Of a DNA stretch of 64,000 nt, positions 8,341 to 19,003 are shown piece after piece. Positions within the stretch are counted from its first letter, which is position 1. Each line of letters starts with the position of its first letter. Source of the DNA: Listeria swaminathanii. GTDB lineage: Bacteria; Bacillota; Bacilli; Lactobacillales; Listeriaceae. The DNA is taken from NCBI RefSeq assembly GCF_014229645.1, contig NZ_JAATOD010000002.1:248001-312000 (forward strand). Reading direction: 5' to 3'. Position numbers and translations under genes: made by a program. The notes under the pieces are model-generated. The model did not search any database, was not told the DNA's origin, and saw only the letters and a list, made by a program, of their open reading frames with translations.

Positions 8341-9513
8341 ATGAAAGCAACTGGAATTGTGGTCGAATATAATCCGTTTCATAATGGGCATAAACTACAT
8401 CTAAATAAGGCACGTGAGTCCACTAATGCAGATGTGGTGATTGCGGTAATGAGCGGCTCTTTTGTGCAGCGCGGCGAACCGGCAATCTTGCCTAAATGGG
8501 AACGAACGAAGATGGCGCTCGCTGCTGGCGTTGATATGGTTGTCGAGCTTCCGGTTTCATTTGCGACACAACATGCGACTATTTTTGCCGAAGAGTCCGT
8601 TCGGATTTTAGATGCACTTCATGTTGATTCACTGTTTTTTGGAAGTGAGCATGGGGTTGCGGAAGATTTTTCGGTCGCTGCTAAAACAGTTGTCGAAAAT
8701 GAAGCAGCATTTAATCAGGTAATTCAGCTGGCGTTAGTTGATAAGAAAATTTCTTATGCGAGAGCTTATACAGAAGCTTTCACCACTTTATTCGGCGCTG
8801 ACTTGCTGGACGTCACTAAACCAAACAACATTCTCGGTTTCCATTACGCACTGGCTGTTCAAAAACAAAATCCTACTATCTCCTTGCAAACAATCCCGCG
8901 CGCCCATGCCGAATATCACGCTGAGGAAGCAACTCATGATCAAATTGCTAGCGCGACTGCGATTCGAAAATTAATACTTGCGGGAAAATCAGAAGAAGCA
9001 AGTCGCTATCTTCCTGCGTCTTCCATCGAAGTTTTAAAAAATTATACAGGACCATTTTTATCATGGGAAGATTATTGGCCGTTACTTAAGTATCGCTTAA
9101 TTCAAGCTAGTTCGGAGGAGCTTGAAGGAATTCGTGGTGTTAGTGAAGGCATTCAAAACCGAATGCAACACGCGGCAACCAAAGCGCAGAGTTTTTCCAA
9201 TTTTATTGAACGATTAAAAACAAAACGATATAGCAATGCCAGATTGCAGCGAACCGCTTTGCAAATTTTATTAAATGCGAAAGAACAGCCTACCTCGCCT
9301 TACATTCGAATACTTGGCATGAATAAAACTGGTCAAAAATACTTATCACTTCACAAAAAAAATATTTCTCTTCCTATAGTTACAACTGTTTCCAAAGCAG
9401 CACCTGGACTTTTAGAAGAAGATTTACGAGCAACTTCTATTTATACGTTGGCAAATGGACTTGAAAATTATCAAGCTGGCGACTTTCATATTCCACCAAT
9501 TTTGACCTTGTAA
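8341..9513 (+). CDS. tmcAL: tRNA(Met) cytidine acetate ligase
   Basis: TmcAL (YlbM) activates acetate with ATP and makes N4-acetylcytidine at C34 of elongator tRNA(Met). The nucleotidyltransferase-type start [17 protein letters not shown] carries the HxGH-like signature, and [12 protein letters not shown] and ATAIRKL follow as in the family. ATG 8341 is preceded by AAAGGAGGG; an upstream in-frame extension has no ribosome site. It gives 390 residues. It is divergent from yceD-rpmF. A weak extended -10 (TGCTAAAAT, 8307-8315) may drive it. Confidence 0.93.
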   Translation: MKATGIVVEYNPFHNGHKLHLNKARESTNADVVIAVMSGSFVQRGEPAILPKWERTKMALAAGVDMVVELPVSFATQHATIFAEESVRILDALHVDSLFFGSEHGVAEDFSVAAKTVVENEAAFNQVIQLALVDKKISYARAYTEAFTTLFGADLLDVTKPNNILGFHYALAVQKQNPTISLQTIPRAHAEYHAEEATHDQIASATAIRKLILAGKSEEASRYLPASSIEVLKNYTGPFLSWEDYWPLLKYRLIQASSEELEGIRGVSEGIQNRMQHAATKAQSFSNFIERLKTKRYSNARLQRTALQILLNAKEQPTSPYIRILGMNKTGQKYLSLHKKNISLPIVTTVSKAAPGLLEEDLRATSIYTLANGLENYQAGDFHIPPILTL

Positions 9514-9595
9514 ATATTTACAAGGTTTTTGGTTGACTTTTACAGTGCTATTTTGCTAAGATGTTTGTCCGACTCAAAAAACAGGAGGTATGTGT

Positions 9596-11836
9596 ATGGT
9601 ACAAGAATATATTCGCTTAAGAGGAGCACGTGAAAACAATCTCCAAAATATTTCCCTAGATATTCCAAAACGAAAAATCACTATTTTTACTGGTGTATCT
9701 GGTTCTGGGAAATCTTCTATTGTATTTGAAACAATTGCCACGGAATCGCAAAGACAGTTAAACGAAACATACAGCGCTTATCTTCGTAATTTTCTTCCGA
9801 AGTATTCGCAACCGGATGCAGATTCAATTGAAAACCTCTCCACCTCTGTTATTATTGATCAAAAACGACTTGGTGGTAATTCTCGCTCCACCCTTGGTAC
9901 CATTACAGATATTAATTCGATTTTGCGATTACTTTTCTCGCGAGTCGGCAAACCTAGCATCGGCACAGCAAATCTATTTTCTTTTAATGATCCTGCTGGT
10001 ATGTGTCCCGACTGTCACGGTGTTGGTCAAAAAGTTTCGGTTGATTTAGTCAAATTACTTGATCCAAATAAATCCCTCAAAGAAGGCGCCATCTTATTTC
10101 CGACGTTTTCAGTCGACTCATGGTACTGGAATTCCTATGCTTATTCCGGCTTTTTTGATGTGAATAAAAAAATAAAAGATTATACCCCAGAAGAATACGA
10201 CATGCTTTTACATGGTAAAGATATTAAAGTCTTTCTGGAAACTCCGATGGGCAGCATGAACGCCACGTACGAAGGCTTAATTCCAAAATTCAATCGTTTG
10301 TACATTCAAAAAGAAGGCGAAATGTCTGCTTCTACGAAAAAACGTGTCGATAAATTTACACATATCGCGCCTTGTACAACTTGCGAAGGCACACGACTTT
10401 CTGCGCAAGCTTTATCTTGCAAAATAAATGGTGCGAATATTGCCGACTTCACAGTGATGCAATTAGACGAACTAACAGAAACAGTTGCGAACATTACTGA
10501 TTCGACCGCTATCCCGATGGTCAAAAGTATCACAGAGCGATTGCAGCATTTAATTGATATCGGACTTGGTTATATGACACTTGATCGCCAAACAGCTTCT
10601 CTTTCTGGCGGTGAATCACAACGCGTTAAAATGATTCGTCATTTAAATAGTAGCCTAACTGATTTACTTTATATTTTCGATGAACCGAGTATTGGGCTTC
10701 ATCCTCGTGATGTGCATCGGTTAAATGAATTACTCGTGAAATTACGTGATAAAGGCAATACAATTCTCGTCGTTGAACATGATCCTGATGTAATTAAAAT
10801 TGCCGACCATATTGTCGATGTTGGTCCGCACGCTGGGAAACATGGTGGTGAAATTCAGTTTGTTGGGAGTTACGCAGATTTATTGAAGTCTGATACCCTG
10901 ACTGGCCGTTTCCTCAATCGTCATTTACCCATTAACGATAAGCCTCGCGTTCCAAAAGGCTTTTTATCCACCGAAAAAAGTAGTCGTTTTAACTTGAAAA
11001 ATATTCAAGCAAACATTCCGAAAGAAGTACTTACAGTAATTACTGGCGTGGCTGGTTCGGGTAAAAGTACCTTGATTCATTCCGTGTTTCTAAAAGAATA
11101 TCCAGATGCGATTGTTATCGATCAATCAGCAGCTCACGCGAATATTCGCTCCAATCCAGCAACCTATACTGGCATTATGGATCCGATTCGAAAAGCATTT
11201 GGGAAGGAAAATGCTGTTAGCCCGTCCCTGTTTAGTTATAACTCCAAAGGGGCTTGCGAAAACTGTAAAGGACTTGGTTTTACAACGATGGATTTAGCTT
11301 TCATGGATTCGATTCGTACACCTTGCGAAGTCTGTCATGGCAAACGATTCCAAGATTCTGTTTTGCAATATAAACTAGACGGGAAATCGATTAGTGATGT
11401 GTTAGAATTAACGGTTTCCGAAGCCCTTGATTTCTTTACAGATAAAAAAATCTTGAAGAAAATTGCGGCAATGGAAGAAGTTGGCATTGGTTATGTCACG
11501 CTTGGCCAAGCACTTAGCACGCTATCGGGTGGTGAATGTCAACGTCTTAAACTCGCCAATGAGTTGCATAAAAAAGGTTCGATTTATATTATGGATGAAC
11601 CAACGACCGGACTACACATGTCAGATATCGAACATATTCTGGCAATTATTCACTCGCTCGTAAATAAAGGAAATACGGTCATTGTGATTGAACATAATGT
11701 CGATATTATTCGAAACGCTGACTGGATTATCGATCTTGGTCCAGAAGGCGGTAGCACAGGTGGACAAATTATTTTTGAAGGTGTACCTCTCGATTTACTG
11801 GAAAACAAACAATCATTAACTGCAAAATATCTTTAA
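9596..11836 (+). CDS. Short UvrA paralogue (excinuclease-like ABC ATPase)
   Basis: The 746-residue protein has two ABC modules. The first has Walker A GVSGSGKSS near residue 32, signature LSGGESQRVKM and Walker B LLYIFDEPS; the second has GVAGSGKST, LSGGECQRLKL and IYIMDEPTTGLH. Zinc ribbons CPDC/CTTC and CENC/CEVC are kept. Canonical UvrA is about 940-950 residues; this one goes directly from the first ATP-binding core to its zinc module and appears to lack the UvrB-binding insertion, like UvrA2-type proteins of drug tolerance or unknown role. ATG 9596 is preferred because GGAGG abuts ATG 9590. It is monocistronic, ending at a strong terminator. Confidence 0.85.
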   Translation: MVQEYIRLRGARENNLQNISLDIPKRKITIFTGVSGSGKSSIVFETIATESQRQLNETYSAYLRNFLPKYSQPDADSIENLSTSVIIDQKRLGGNSRSTLGTITDINSILRLLFSRVGKPSIGTANLFSFNDPAGMCPDCHGVGQKVSVDLVKLLDPNKSLKEGAILFPTFSVDSWYWNSYAYSGFFDVNKKIKDYTPEEYDMLLHGKDIKVFLETPMGSMNATYEGLIPKFNRLYIQKEGEMSASTKKRVDKFTHIAPCTTCEGTRLSAQALSCKINGANIADFTVMQLDELTETVANITDSTAIPMVKSITERLQHLIDIGLGYMTLDRQTASLSGGESQRVKMIRHLNSSLTDLLYIFDEPSIGLHPRDVHRLNELLVKLRDKGNTILVVEHDPDVIKIADHIVDVGPHAGKHGGEIQFVGSYADLLKSDTLTGRFLNRHLPINDKPRVPKGFLSTEKSSRFNLKNIQANIPKEVLTVITGVAGSGKSTLIHSVFLKEYPDAIVIDQSAAHANIRSNPATYTGIMDPIRKAFGKENAVSPSLFSYNSKGACENCKGLGFTTMDLAFMDSIRTPCEVCHGKRFQDSVLQYKLDGKSISDVLELTVSEALDFFTDKKILKKIAAMEEVGIGYVTLGQALSTLSGGECQRLKLANELHKKGSIYIMDEPTTGLHMSDIEHILAIIHSLVNKGNTVIVIEHNVDIIRNADWIIDLGPEGGSTGGQIIFEGVPLDLLENKQSLTAKYL

Positions 11837-11847
11837 TAGAAAAAAGC

Positions 11848-11883
11848 CGCGTTGTCTGAATGTAGACAACGCGACTTTTTTTA
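11848..11883. terminator. Bidirectional terminator
   Basis: CGCGTTGTCT (11848-11857) pairs with AGACAACGCG (11864-11873), followed by ACTTTTTTT on the plus strand and preceded by an A-run that gives a T-tail on the minus strand. It serves the convergent UvrA paralogue and PDZ-Lon protease genes. Confidence 0.9.
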
Positions 11884-12921
11884 TTGTAGTTTTTCTAAAT
11901 AGTTAACAGCATCTTGGAATGTTTTCACTGGGACAATTTTCATTTTAGAGTCAATGTCTTTCGCTGTTTTTACAGCAGTGTCGTAGTTGCTTTCGATACT
12001 CGGGTCGCTTTTTTTCATTTCTTCGGTAATAGGATCATTTGGTGCAAAGAAAATTTTCGCGCCGCTTTTATCTGCCGCAACGACTTTTTGATCAATCCCA
12101 CCGATTCTGCCAACGGTGCCATCAGGGTCAATCGTTCCAGTTCCAGCGATTTTTTTACCATCTGTAAGGTCATTTTTTTGGAAACGGCTGTAAATTTCTA
12201 GGCTGAACATTAAACCAGCAGAAGGCCCGCCGATTTTTTCGGAATCAATTTTCACAGTTGGATCTGCGGTGATTTGTTCGTCATCTACTAGTGTAATTCC
12301 AATTCCTGGTGTGCCTTTTTTATCAATCGCGGTTAGTTTGATGTTCGATGTTTCGTTTTTATCACCGTGTTTGTAGTTAATTTTGACTGTGTCGCCCACT
12401 TTCTTGCTGTGGATGTAGTCAATAAATTCTTGGCTTGATTTAAAGGCATGTCCGTCAATTTCGGTAATTAAATCGCCAGCGTGAAGGACATTGGCTGCTG
12501 GGACGTCATCTTTTACACTTAAAACGTATACGCCATCATAAGTGACTTTGACTTCTTGGCCGGCTGCTTTATAGGCAACTTGGATAGCATTGTTTTTGGA
12601 TTCGTTCATCATTTGCATTTGGCGAACGTTATATTCTTCATCGCTTTCATTGTCGTATTTTACGTCGCTATCTTTTTCTAGTTCATGATATGGCAGGAAT
12701 TTAGCTGTCATATATGTATAAATATTCGCTTTTCCCATCGCAATTGTCACTAGACTAAGTGAGCCATCTTTCTTATTAGGATGGTCATCAACTGTAACGA
12801 GTGGCGCAAGTTCTTCGGTTCCGCCAGGTTTTGAAATATAATACGGAACTGGAATAAAAAAGCCCGCTATAATAATGATTAACAGCACTATCGCCGTTAT
12901 TTTTTTCCACTCTTTACGCAT
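11881..12921 (-). CDS. Membrane-anchored PDZ-Lon protease (YlbL/SepM family)
   Basis: The 346-residue protein has one N-terminal membrane anchor (about 8-26). A PDZ domain follows at about 125-205 (VYVLSVKDDVPAANVLHAGDLITEIDGHAF). Last comes a Lon-type S16 serine protease domain with Ser in GGPSAGLM and Lys in GIDQKVVAADKSGA, the Ser-Lys dyad. YlbL in Bacillus degrades the division inhibitor YneA with CtpA, and SepM in streptococci matures a pheromone; the local substrate is not known. It follows coaD by 18 bp, so rsmD-coaD-ylbL is one operon. Confidence 0.88.
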   Translation of the reverse strand: MRKEWKKITAIVLLIIIIAGFFIPVPYYISKPGGTEELAPLVTVDDHPNKKDGSLSLVTIAMGKANIYTYMTAKFLPYHELEKDSDVKYDNESDEEYNVRQMQMMNESKNNAIQVAYKAAGQEVKVTYDGVYVLSVKDDVPAANVLHAGDLITEIDGHAFKSSQEFIDYIHSKKVGDTVKINYKHGDKNETSNIKLTAIDKKGTPGIGITLVDDEQITADPTVKIDSEKIGGPSAGLMFSLEIYSRFQKNDLTDGKKIAGTGTIDPDGTVGRIGGIDQKVVAADKSGAKIFFAPNDPITEEMKKSDPSIESNYDTAVKTAKDIDSKMKIVPVKTFQDAVNYLEKLQ

Positions 12922-12939
12922 TATTTCTCCATCTCCTAC

Positions 12940-13982
<1,043 letters not shown>

Positions 13983-14040
13983 GTTTTTGCACAACCTTTA
14001 CTTCAATGTCTTTTTTACTTTATCATAAATGGGTGCAAAA

Positions 14041-14076
14041 AAACAGCGAGACTAGTTGAAATAGTCTCGCCGTTTT
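14041..14076. terminator. Terminator downstream of ylbG
   Basis: On the minus strand AAAACGGCGAGACTA pairs with TAGTCTCGCTGTTTT across a short loop and ends in a T-run. It separates ylbF-ylbG from rsmD. Confidence 0.88.
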
Positions 14077-14078
14077 GA

Positions 14079-14360
14079 TTAAATACTAATTTGCACATCT
14101 TCGTTTTTATGTTCGTACATCAATTCTTTTTTGGATTCGTATTCTGTTTTTAAGAACGGACGGAAAGACATTTCCACGCGTTTCACATAATGAAAACGAG
14201 AAACTTTGTTAGAGATATCTTCTACTTCGGCCATATCACAATATAATACCGCATATTTTAACTTGCGCGATACATAATGAACATTCCCAAATCGCTTCAA
14301 AGATCTAACTTGTTTAAGATGATTCATCCAAACGACGATAGCTTGTCTATCATTTTCCAT
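14079..14360 (-). CDS. ylbG: YlbG family protein (DUF2129)
   Basis: The 93-residue protein is rich in basic and aromatic residues with the pattern [21 protein letters not shown] near the start and [11 protein letters not shown] in the middle, as in YlbG. Function is unknown; it almost always follows ylbF in Bacillales. It starts about 30 bp after ylbF. Confidence 0.85.
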   Translation of the reverse strand: MENDRQAIVVWMNHLKQVRSLKRFGNVHYVSRKLKYAVLYCDMAEVEDISNKVSRFHYVKRVEMSFRPFLKTEYESKKELMYEHKNEDVQISI

Positions 14361-14390
14361 TGTTTAAGCTCCTTCTTTTTAGGATAAGCT

Positions 14391-14840
14391 TTACGCTGAA
14401 CAACCGCAGCCTCCCCCGCTGCCACATCCACCTGTCGAACAAGCAGATTTTGTTTCAAAAAACGGATTACCGGTTGGTACTTTGATATTCTCCGAAACTG
14501 CACTTGCGAGGAGCAGACTGATTTCATCCAAGAGAGATTGTAAGTCCATCTCTGCACGGCGAAAAGCTGCCACATTTTGGTCCATGTCGACTTCGCGCTT
14601 ATAGGCACGAGTCTTTCTGGTTACTTCTTTATAGTCAGGATGGTACCGGCCGAACCGCTGTACTTCCTCGTATTGATCTTTTATTCGTATAAATTGACGA
14701 ATATTTTTTTGTGAATTAGCGTCATTGAGTAACGCTTCTTTGGCACGTTTGTAATTTTGCGCTTCCTCGGAGTCTAGAATCATGCTAGCAAGCTCATCTG
14801 ATAAATCGAGTAGCGCCATATTTTCCATTGTAGCGAGCAA
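14391..14840 (-). CDS. ylbF: RicF/YlbF, RNase Y specificity complex subunit
   Basis: This belongs to the YlbF/YmcA family. In Bacillus, RicF forms the RicAFT (Y) complex with YmcA and YaaT, which carries iron-sulfur clusters and steers RNase Y. The body is helical with heptad-like stretches (about 25-120), and the C-terminus is a Gly/Cys tail, CSTGGCGSGGGCGCSA, whose cysteines fit cluster binding. The annotated start is TTG 14840, placed 6 nt after GGAGGTG; an in-frame ATG at 14855 overlaps that ribosome site and is less likely. Confidence 0.88.
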   Translation of the reverse strand: MLATMENMALLDLSDELASMILDSEEAQNYKRAKEALLNDANSQKNIRQFIRIKDQYEEVQRFGRYHPDYKEVTRKTRAYKREVDMDQNVAAFRRAEMDLQSLLDEISLLLASAVSENIKVPTGNPFFETKSACSTGGCGSGGGCGCSA

Positions 14841-14870
14841 TCTAGCCACCTCCATATAACTTACTTTTTT

Positions 14871-14876
14871 ATTATA
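14871..14876 (-). promoter_or_regulatory. Extended -10 of the ylbF-ylbG promoter
   Basis: On the minus strand TGGTATAAT forms an extended -10, about 30 bp before the ylbF start. A -35 match is weak (TTATTA with a 16-bp spacer). Confidence 0.65.
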
Positions 14877-14887
14877 CCATAGAACGA

Positions 14888-15943
14888 TTACTTAATAATA
14901 AAATTTTGCGTATAGTATTTCTGATACGTTCCCGCACCCATATAGGTATAAGAACCATCGAGTAAATTCTCTCTGTGGCCTTTAGAGTTGAGCCAACCTT
15001 CAACAGCCGCCGCACTATCGACATAATTATATGCAATATTTTCTCCGGCTTTTGTATATTTGACATTACCAGCGCTCAAACGTTTGCTTAAATCACCTTG
15101 TGTTGGTGAAGTATGATCGAAATAGCTATTTTTCTTCATATCAACACTATGACCATAAGCAACTTTAGCAACCGATTCGTCCCAAGCTACTTCTTCGATA
15201 CCATAGCGGTCGCGAATGACATTGGTGATTTCTAAAACTTGCTTACTTGAAGCGTCATCAATCGCATTCCAATCTTCTGGCGACAACTTTTCTTCATAAA
15301 TTTCTCCTTGGTAGGATAATTCATAGGGGCGCATTTTGATGAAAGATAATTTATTGAGGTAACGTACACTAATAAGTTTTGACTTGAATTTATCGAAATT
15401 CAGTTGCGCATAAACGCCGCTTCCAATGTTGATAATCGGACGAGCATTTAAGTCTTCTTCAGAAAGTTCGAATTTATAATAGCTGTCTTTATAGTTGAAG
15501 GATATTTCCGATTGCAAATTAGCATCGGTAAATACTTTTTCGGTGGACATGCCTATTGTATATGGCATGACATTTAAATCTTGCCCTAGCGCGTAGACGG
15601 TTTGAACGATATTATTTGTTACGCCGACTTGCATGTAGCTTGTTCCGGGTTGACTATAAATGTAATTATCATAGCCGTATGCTGTTTTATCCACTCGCAC
15701 CGGGTCGCCAAATTCTTTCTTTAACTCACTTACATTTTTATTAATAAATCTTGCCAAGCTGGAACTATCTTGCACTTGTTTCGGATTTTCATTTGTTGTT
15801 TTTTTCTCATCAGGAAAATTGGATTTTGTTGCAGTATCCTCGGCAGTATTTTGCTCTACTGATTTACTAAAAAATAGATCTGTGTTGTATCCAATGAACA
15901 GGCAAATGATTAATAGCACAGCTACTCGCATTATAAATTTCAC
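14888..15943 (-). CDS. Secreted/anchored CAP-domain protein
   Basis: The 351-residue protein has an N-terminal membrane anchor or signal (about 5-22). A CAP-associated N-terminal domain (about 65-200, including VSELKKEFGDPVRVDK) is followed by a CAP (SCP/PR-1) domain. CAP signatures present are GHSVDMKKNSYFDHTSP, AGENIAYNY and GWLNSKGHRENLL. Bacterial CAP proteins of this class are extracellular; their activity is generally unknown. The start is GTG 15943, 7 nt after AGGAGG; an overlapping ATG is immediately followed by TGA. Confidence 0.85.
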   Translation of the reverse strand: MKFIMRVAVLLIICLFIGYNTDLFFSKSVEQNTAEDTATKSNFPDEKKTTNENPKQVQDSSSLARFINKNVSELKKEFGDPVRVDKTAYGYDNYIYSQPGTSYMQVGVTNNIVQTVYALGQDLNVMPYTIGMSTEKVFTDANLQSEISFNYKDSYYKFELSEEDLNARPIINIGSGVYAQLNFDKFKSKLISVRYLNKLSFIKMRPYELSYQGEIYEEKLSPEDWNAIDDASSKQVLEITNVIRDRYGIEEVAWDESVAKVAYGHSVDMKKNSYFDHTSPTQGDLSKRLSAGNVKYTKAGENIAYNYVDSAAAVEGWLNSKGHRENLLDGSYTYMGAGTYQKYYTQNFIIK

Positions 15944-16039
15944 ATTTTGCCCTCCTCGGCAGTATTTTGTTTTCTTGATGTAACTTTCATTTTACCAATA
16001 CTATTATCATTTGAAAAGCTTTAAAAGTCATAAAAAAAA

Positions 16040-16089
16040 CAATTACGAGGAAACGGAGTAAATCACGCTTCGCCGTAATTGCTTTTTAT
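16040..16089 (-). terminator. Terminator downstream of ctaB
   Basis: CAATTACG (16040-16047) and CGTAATTG (16074-16081) form the stem; on the minus strand the hairpin is followed by TTTTTTTT, directly after the ctaB stop. Confidence 0.85.
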
Positions 16090-16091
16090 TT

Positions 16092-16997
16092 TTATAGGAA
16101 AATCGAAATAACGACCATCGCTACAAATAAAATCGTCATATAGTTTAATGAGTAAACAAACATCCATTTTGCCCATTTGATACTATCTTCCATTTTGAAA
16201 CCGTAAATGCTCAGTGCTAGCCAGCCGATATTAAGTAATGTTGCTAAAATAACATAGACGATGCCTAGTTCAAACATAAAGAACGGCAGGATAGTTAATA
16301 AAATTACCCAGAAAAACATGCTTTTCTTCGTGCGTTCAATGCCTTTCACAACTGGCAACATTGGGATTCCCGCAGCTGCATATTCATCTTTCCGTTTAAT
16401 GGCAATCGCATAAAAATGCGGTGGCTGCCAACAAAACATCACGAGAAATAGCATGATTGGCACGATGCTAAACGATGGTTCGACTGCAAACCAACCAATT
16501 AGCGGTGGCACAGCGCCCGAAAAACTACCAATTACGGTGTTACTAACTAATTTTCTTTTTGCGTAAAGTGAGTAAACGACTACATACAAAAAGACCCCGA
16601 TAACGCCAAGAACTCCTGCTTGCCAAGTCGTCATAAACAACATAATCGTGCCGACAACACCTAGCACAAGCGCGACCATTAACGCACGCTTACCAGAAAT
16701 TTTCCCGGTCATTGTTGGTCTGTTTTTTGTTCTTTCCATAATTCCGTCAATATCACGGTCGATGACATTGTTAAAAGCGCCCGAAGCAGCTACAATAAGT
16801 GCTGAACCGACGATAGTAAAAAATATCACGTCTACATTTTGAATAAAAGAAATTCCATTTAACTGAAAGGCTAACCACATACCTGTAAAAGCAGTAATCG
16901 TATTGGAATTCACGATACCAATTTTCACAAGCTCGGTAAAATCACGGACAGTAAATCTACTAGCCGATAACTCCCCAGTCTTTTCTATCTGATTCAC
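16092..16997 (-). CDS. ctaB: Heme O synthase (protoheme IX farnesyltransferase)
   Basis: CtaB transfers a farnesyl group from FPP to heme b, giving heme O for terminal oxidases. The polytopic protein (about 9 membrane segments) has the prenyltransferase motif NVIDRDIDGIMERTKNRP near residue 83 and a second conserved region QPPHFYAIAIKRKDEYAAAGIPMLP. The start is GTG 16997, preceded by AGGGGGAG; the longer frame includes the ribosome site. It gives 301 residues. It is divergent from ctaA, which uses its product. Confidence 0.95.
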   Translation of the reverse strand: MNQIEKTGELSASRFTVRDFTELVKIGIVNSNTITAFTGMWLAFQLNGISFIQNVDVIFFTIVGSALIVAASGAFNNVIDRDIDGIMERTKNRPTMTGKISGKRALMVALVLGVVGTIMLFMTTWQAGVLGVIGVFLYVVVYSLYAKRKLVSNTVIGSFSGAVPPLIGWFAVEPSFSIVPIMLFLVMFCWQPPHFYAIAIKRKDEYAAAGIPMLPVVKGIERTKKSMFFWVILLTILPFFMFELGIVYVILATLLNIGWLALSIYGFKMEDSIKWAKWMFVYSLNYMTILFVAMVVISIFL

Positions 16998-17064
16998 TTT
17001 TTCTCCCCCTAACACTTGCTGATATAAACCAGTGATTGCGAACTGATAGATATCCTATACCCTT

Positions 17065-17094
17065 ATTATGTGAAAAATACGCACCTTTTGTCAA
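17065..17094 (-). promoter_or_regulatory. Promoter of ctaB
   Basis: Minus-strand TTGACA (17094-17089), an 18-bp spacer and CATAAT (17070-17065). It lies about 70 bp before the ctaB start. Confidence 0.75.
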
Positions 17095-17118
17095 TAAATC
17101 GGCTTTAGTCTTGTACGC

Positions 17119-17147
17119 TTTACTTCTTTAAATAAACACGCTACAAT
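17119..17147 (+). promoter_or_regulatory. Promoter of ctaA
   Basis: TTTACT, a 17-bp spacer and TACAAT on the plus strand, about 85 bp before ctaA. It is back to back with the ctaB promoter, so both heme A genes could share regulators bound between them. Confidence 0.65.
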
Positions 17148-17232
17148 TAGTTTGATGTGTACTCATGAACTTATACATAGACACAAATTTTAGTAAAATC
17201 TCACACGCATCTAAAGGAGAGATTGGTAGATA

Positions 17233-18150
17233 ATGAAAAAATTCTTGAAAGTTTGGTCCGTACTAACGATTATTTGTATGACGGTCGTTGTGTTTGGCGG
17301 AGCGCTTGTGACGAAAACGGGCTCAGCAGACGGTTGTGGTAATAGTTGGCCGCTTTGTAATGGACAATTAGTTCATTTAACAGATGTCACTCCGGAGAAA
17401 TTAATTGAATTCATGCACCGAATGACGACGGGAATCAGCTCGATTTTTGTTATTGTTTTAGCGATTTGTGCTTGGATTTACATGAAAAATCGTCGGGAAA
17501 CTAAACCACTTGCGATTATCGCTGTATCGTTTCTAATTATTCAAGCGTTAATGGGAATGGCGGCTGTTGTTTGGGGACAAAATCCGTACATCATGGCGCT
17601 GCACTTTGGTATTTCGATCATTTGTTATGCTTCTATTGTATTGCTTGCCTTAATGATTTTCGAGGTAGACAGAAAATTTGATGCTAGAAACCTCGTGATG
17701 GGGGCAAAATTACGCGTTAATATTTATGCGCTAACGATTTACACGTACTTAGCGGTTTACACTGGTGCGCTCGTACGACATGAAAAAGCAAGTATGGCTG
17801 TTCCGGTTTGGCCTTTTGAAAATGGTCACTTTATCATGCCTACTTCTGTGCAAGACTATGTACAGTATTTCCACCGATTAGCGGCCTTTATCCTGATTGT
17901 TTGGTTGCTGTATGTAACGTGGCTTGTGTTCCGGGATTATAGAAGATACCGGGTACTCACTTTTAGCATGGTATTGTCGCTTGTGTTTATTGCACTTCAA
18001 GCCGTTACTGGTGCGCTTTCTGTTTATACAGGAGTGAACTTATATATCGCGCTTGCCCATAGCTTAATTATTACAATGTTGTTCGCGCTACTTTGCTACT
18101 TATGTTTACTGGCATCAAGAAGTAAAAGTAATCGACTACGAATAAAATAA
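17233..18150 (+). CDS. ctaA: Heme A synthase
   Basis: CtaA oxidises heme O to heme A. The 305-residue protein has eight membrane segments and four heme-ligand-type histidines, in EFMHRMTT, ALHFGISI, YFHRLAAF and ALAHSLII. The paired cysteines DGCGNSWPLC in the first external loop, typical of Bacillus-type CtaA, are present. An AAAGGAGAG precedes ATG 17233 by 11 nt. It ends at a terminator. Together with ctaB it supplies an aa3-type oxidase encoded elsewhere. Confidence 0.95.
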   Translation: MKKFLKVWSVLTIICMTVVVFGGALVTKTGSADGCGNSWPLCNGQLVHLTDVTPEKLIEFMHRMTTGISSIFVIVLAICAWIYMKNRRETKPLAIIAVSFLIIQALMGMAAVVWGQNPYIMALHFGISIICYASIVLLALMIFEVDRKFDARNLVMGAKLRVNIYALTIYTYLAVYTGALVRHEKASMAVPVWPFENGHFIMPTSVQDYVQYFHRLAAFILIVWLLYVTWLVFRDYRRYRVLTFSMVLSLVFIALQAVTGALSVYTGVNLYIALAHSLIITMLFALLCYLCLLASRSKSNRLRIK

Positions 18151-18158
18151 CGAAAATG

Positions 18159-18188
18159 GCTGGTAACTTTATGTTGCCAGCTTTTTTT
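18159..18188 (+). terminator. Terminator downstream of ctaA
   Basis: GCTGGTAAC pairs with GTTGCCAGC (one wobble) over a 5-nt loop and is followed by TTTTTTT. Confidence 0.85.
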
Positions 18189-18259
18189 GATTTATCCGCG
18201 GCTTTTGCGTCGTTTTATGCTAAAATAAGTGAGAGTATAAGTCAAACGAGGTGGATAAC

Positions 18260-19003
18260 TTGGATAAAACAAAGAGAAAAATGATTTATGAGACTTTTAT
18301 GCTTATTCTCATATTACTTTCCCTTGCCCTATTACCGTACAGAAATACCTTTACTTTTATATTAAATTGGATTATTTGGCTGATATTTACGCTTGATTAC
18401 TTGGTTCGGCTTTACCGGGCTGATAGTAGATGGCATTATGTCAAAACACATCCGTTTCAACTGATTGCGATTATTCCATTCTACACTGGCTTCCGAGCGG
18501 CTCGGATTGTTAGCTTTGTCCATCTTTTAACGATTACTGCGATGGGAAGACGATATATTGTTCCGATTTATAACTTTTTCCGTTCCAATGGTTTGAATCG
18601 ATTTTTAATGATTTTCGTATTGCTCGTAATTATTATCCCTGTTCCGATGGTCTTTATTGAACCGGAGATAAATAATTATCCGGATGCGCTTTGGTGGGCG
18701 ATTGTTACGGCGACAACGGTTGGTTATGGTGATATTGTTCCTGTAACACCGATTGGCCGGATTTTGGCGTCAATTATGATGCTGTTCGGTATCGCGTTTA
18801 TCGGGATGATTACTAGTACGATAACTAACTTTTTCCGTACTAAAAAACCGACTGCCTCCAGCACACAAAGAGCGAGTAAGATTACCCAATTAATTGCAGA
18901 TACGCCAGATTTAACGAAAGATGAAATCGCGGTCGTAGAGCAATTTCTAACATTAAGAAAAAAAGAATTAGCCGATGAAAATACAAAAAGTGATAGCGAA
19001 TGA
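18260..19003 (+). CDS. Voltage-gated-type potassium channel protein
   Basis: The 247-residue integral membrane protein has five or six hydrophobic segments and a pore loop WWAIVTATTVGYGDIVP whose TTVGYGD (about 152-158) is the K+ selectivity filter. The N-terminal part (FTLDYLVRLYRADSRWHY, RAARIVSF) resembles an S1-S4 module with few S4 arginines, so voltage sensing is uncertain. A charged C-terminal tail of about 60 residues follows. I prefer TTG 18260, 5 nt after GAGGTGG; the alternative GTG 18251 overlaps that site. Confidence 0.85.
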   Translation: MDKTKRKMIYETFMLILILLSLALLPYRNTFTFILNWIIWLIFTLDYLVRLYRADSRWHYVKTHPFQLIAIIPFYTGFRAARIVSFVHLLTITAMGRRYIVPIYNFFRSNGLNRFLMIFVLLVIIIPVPMVFIEPEINNYPDALWWAIVTATTVGYGDIVPVTPIGRILASIMMLFGIAFIGMITSTITNFFRTKKPTASSTQRASKITQLIADTPDLTKDEIAVVEQFLTLRKKELADENTKSDSE

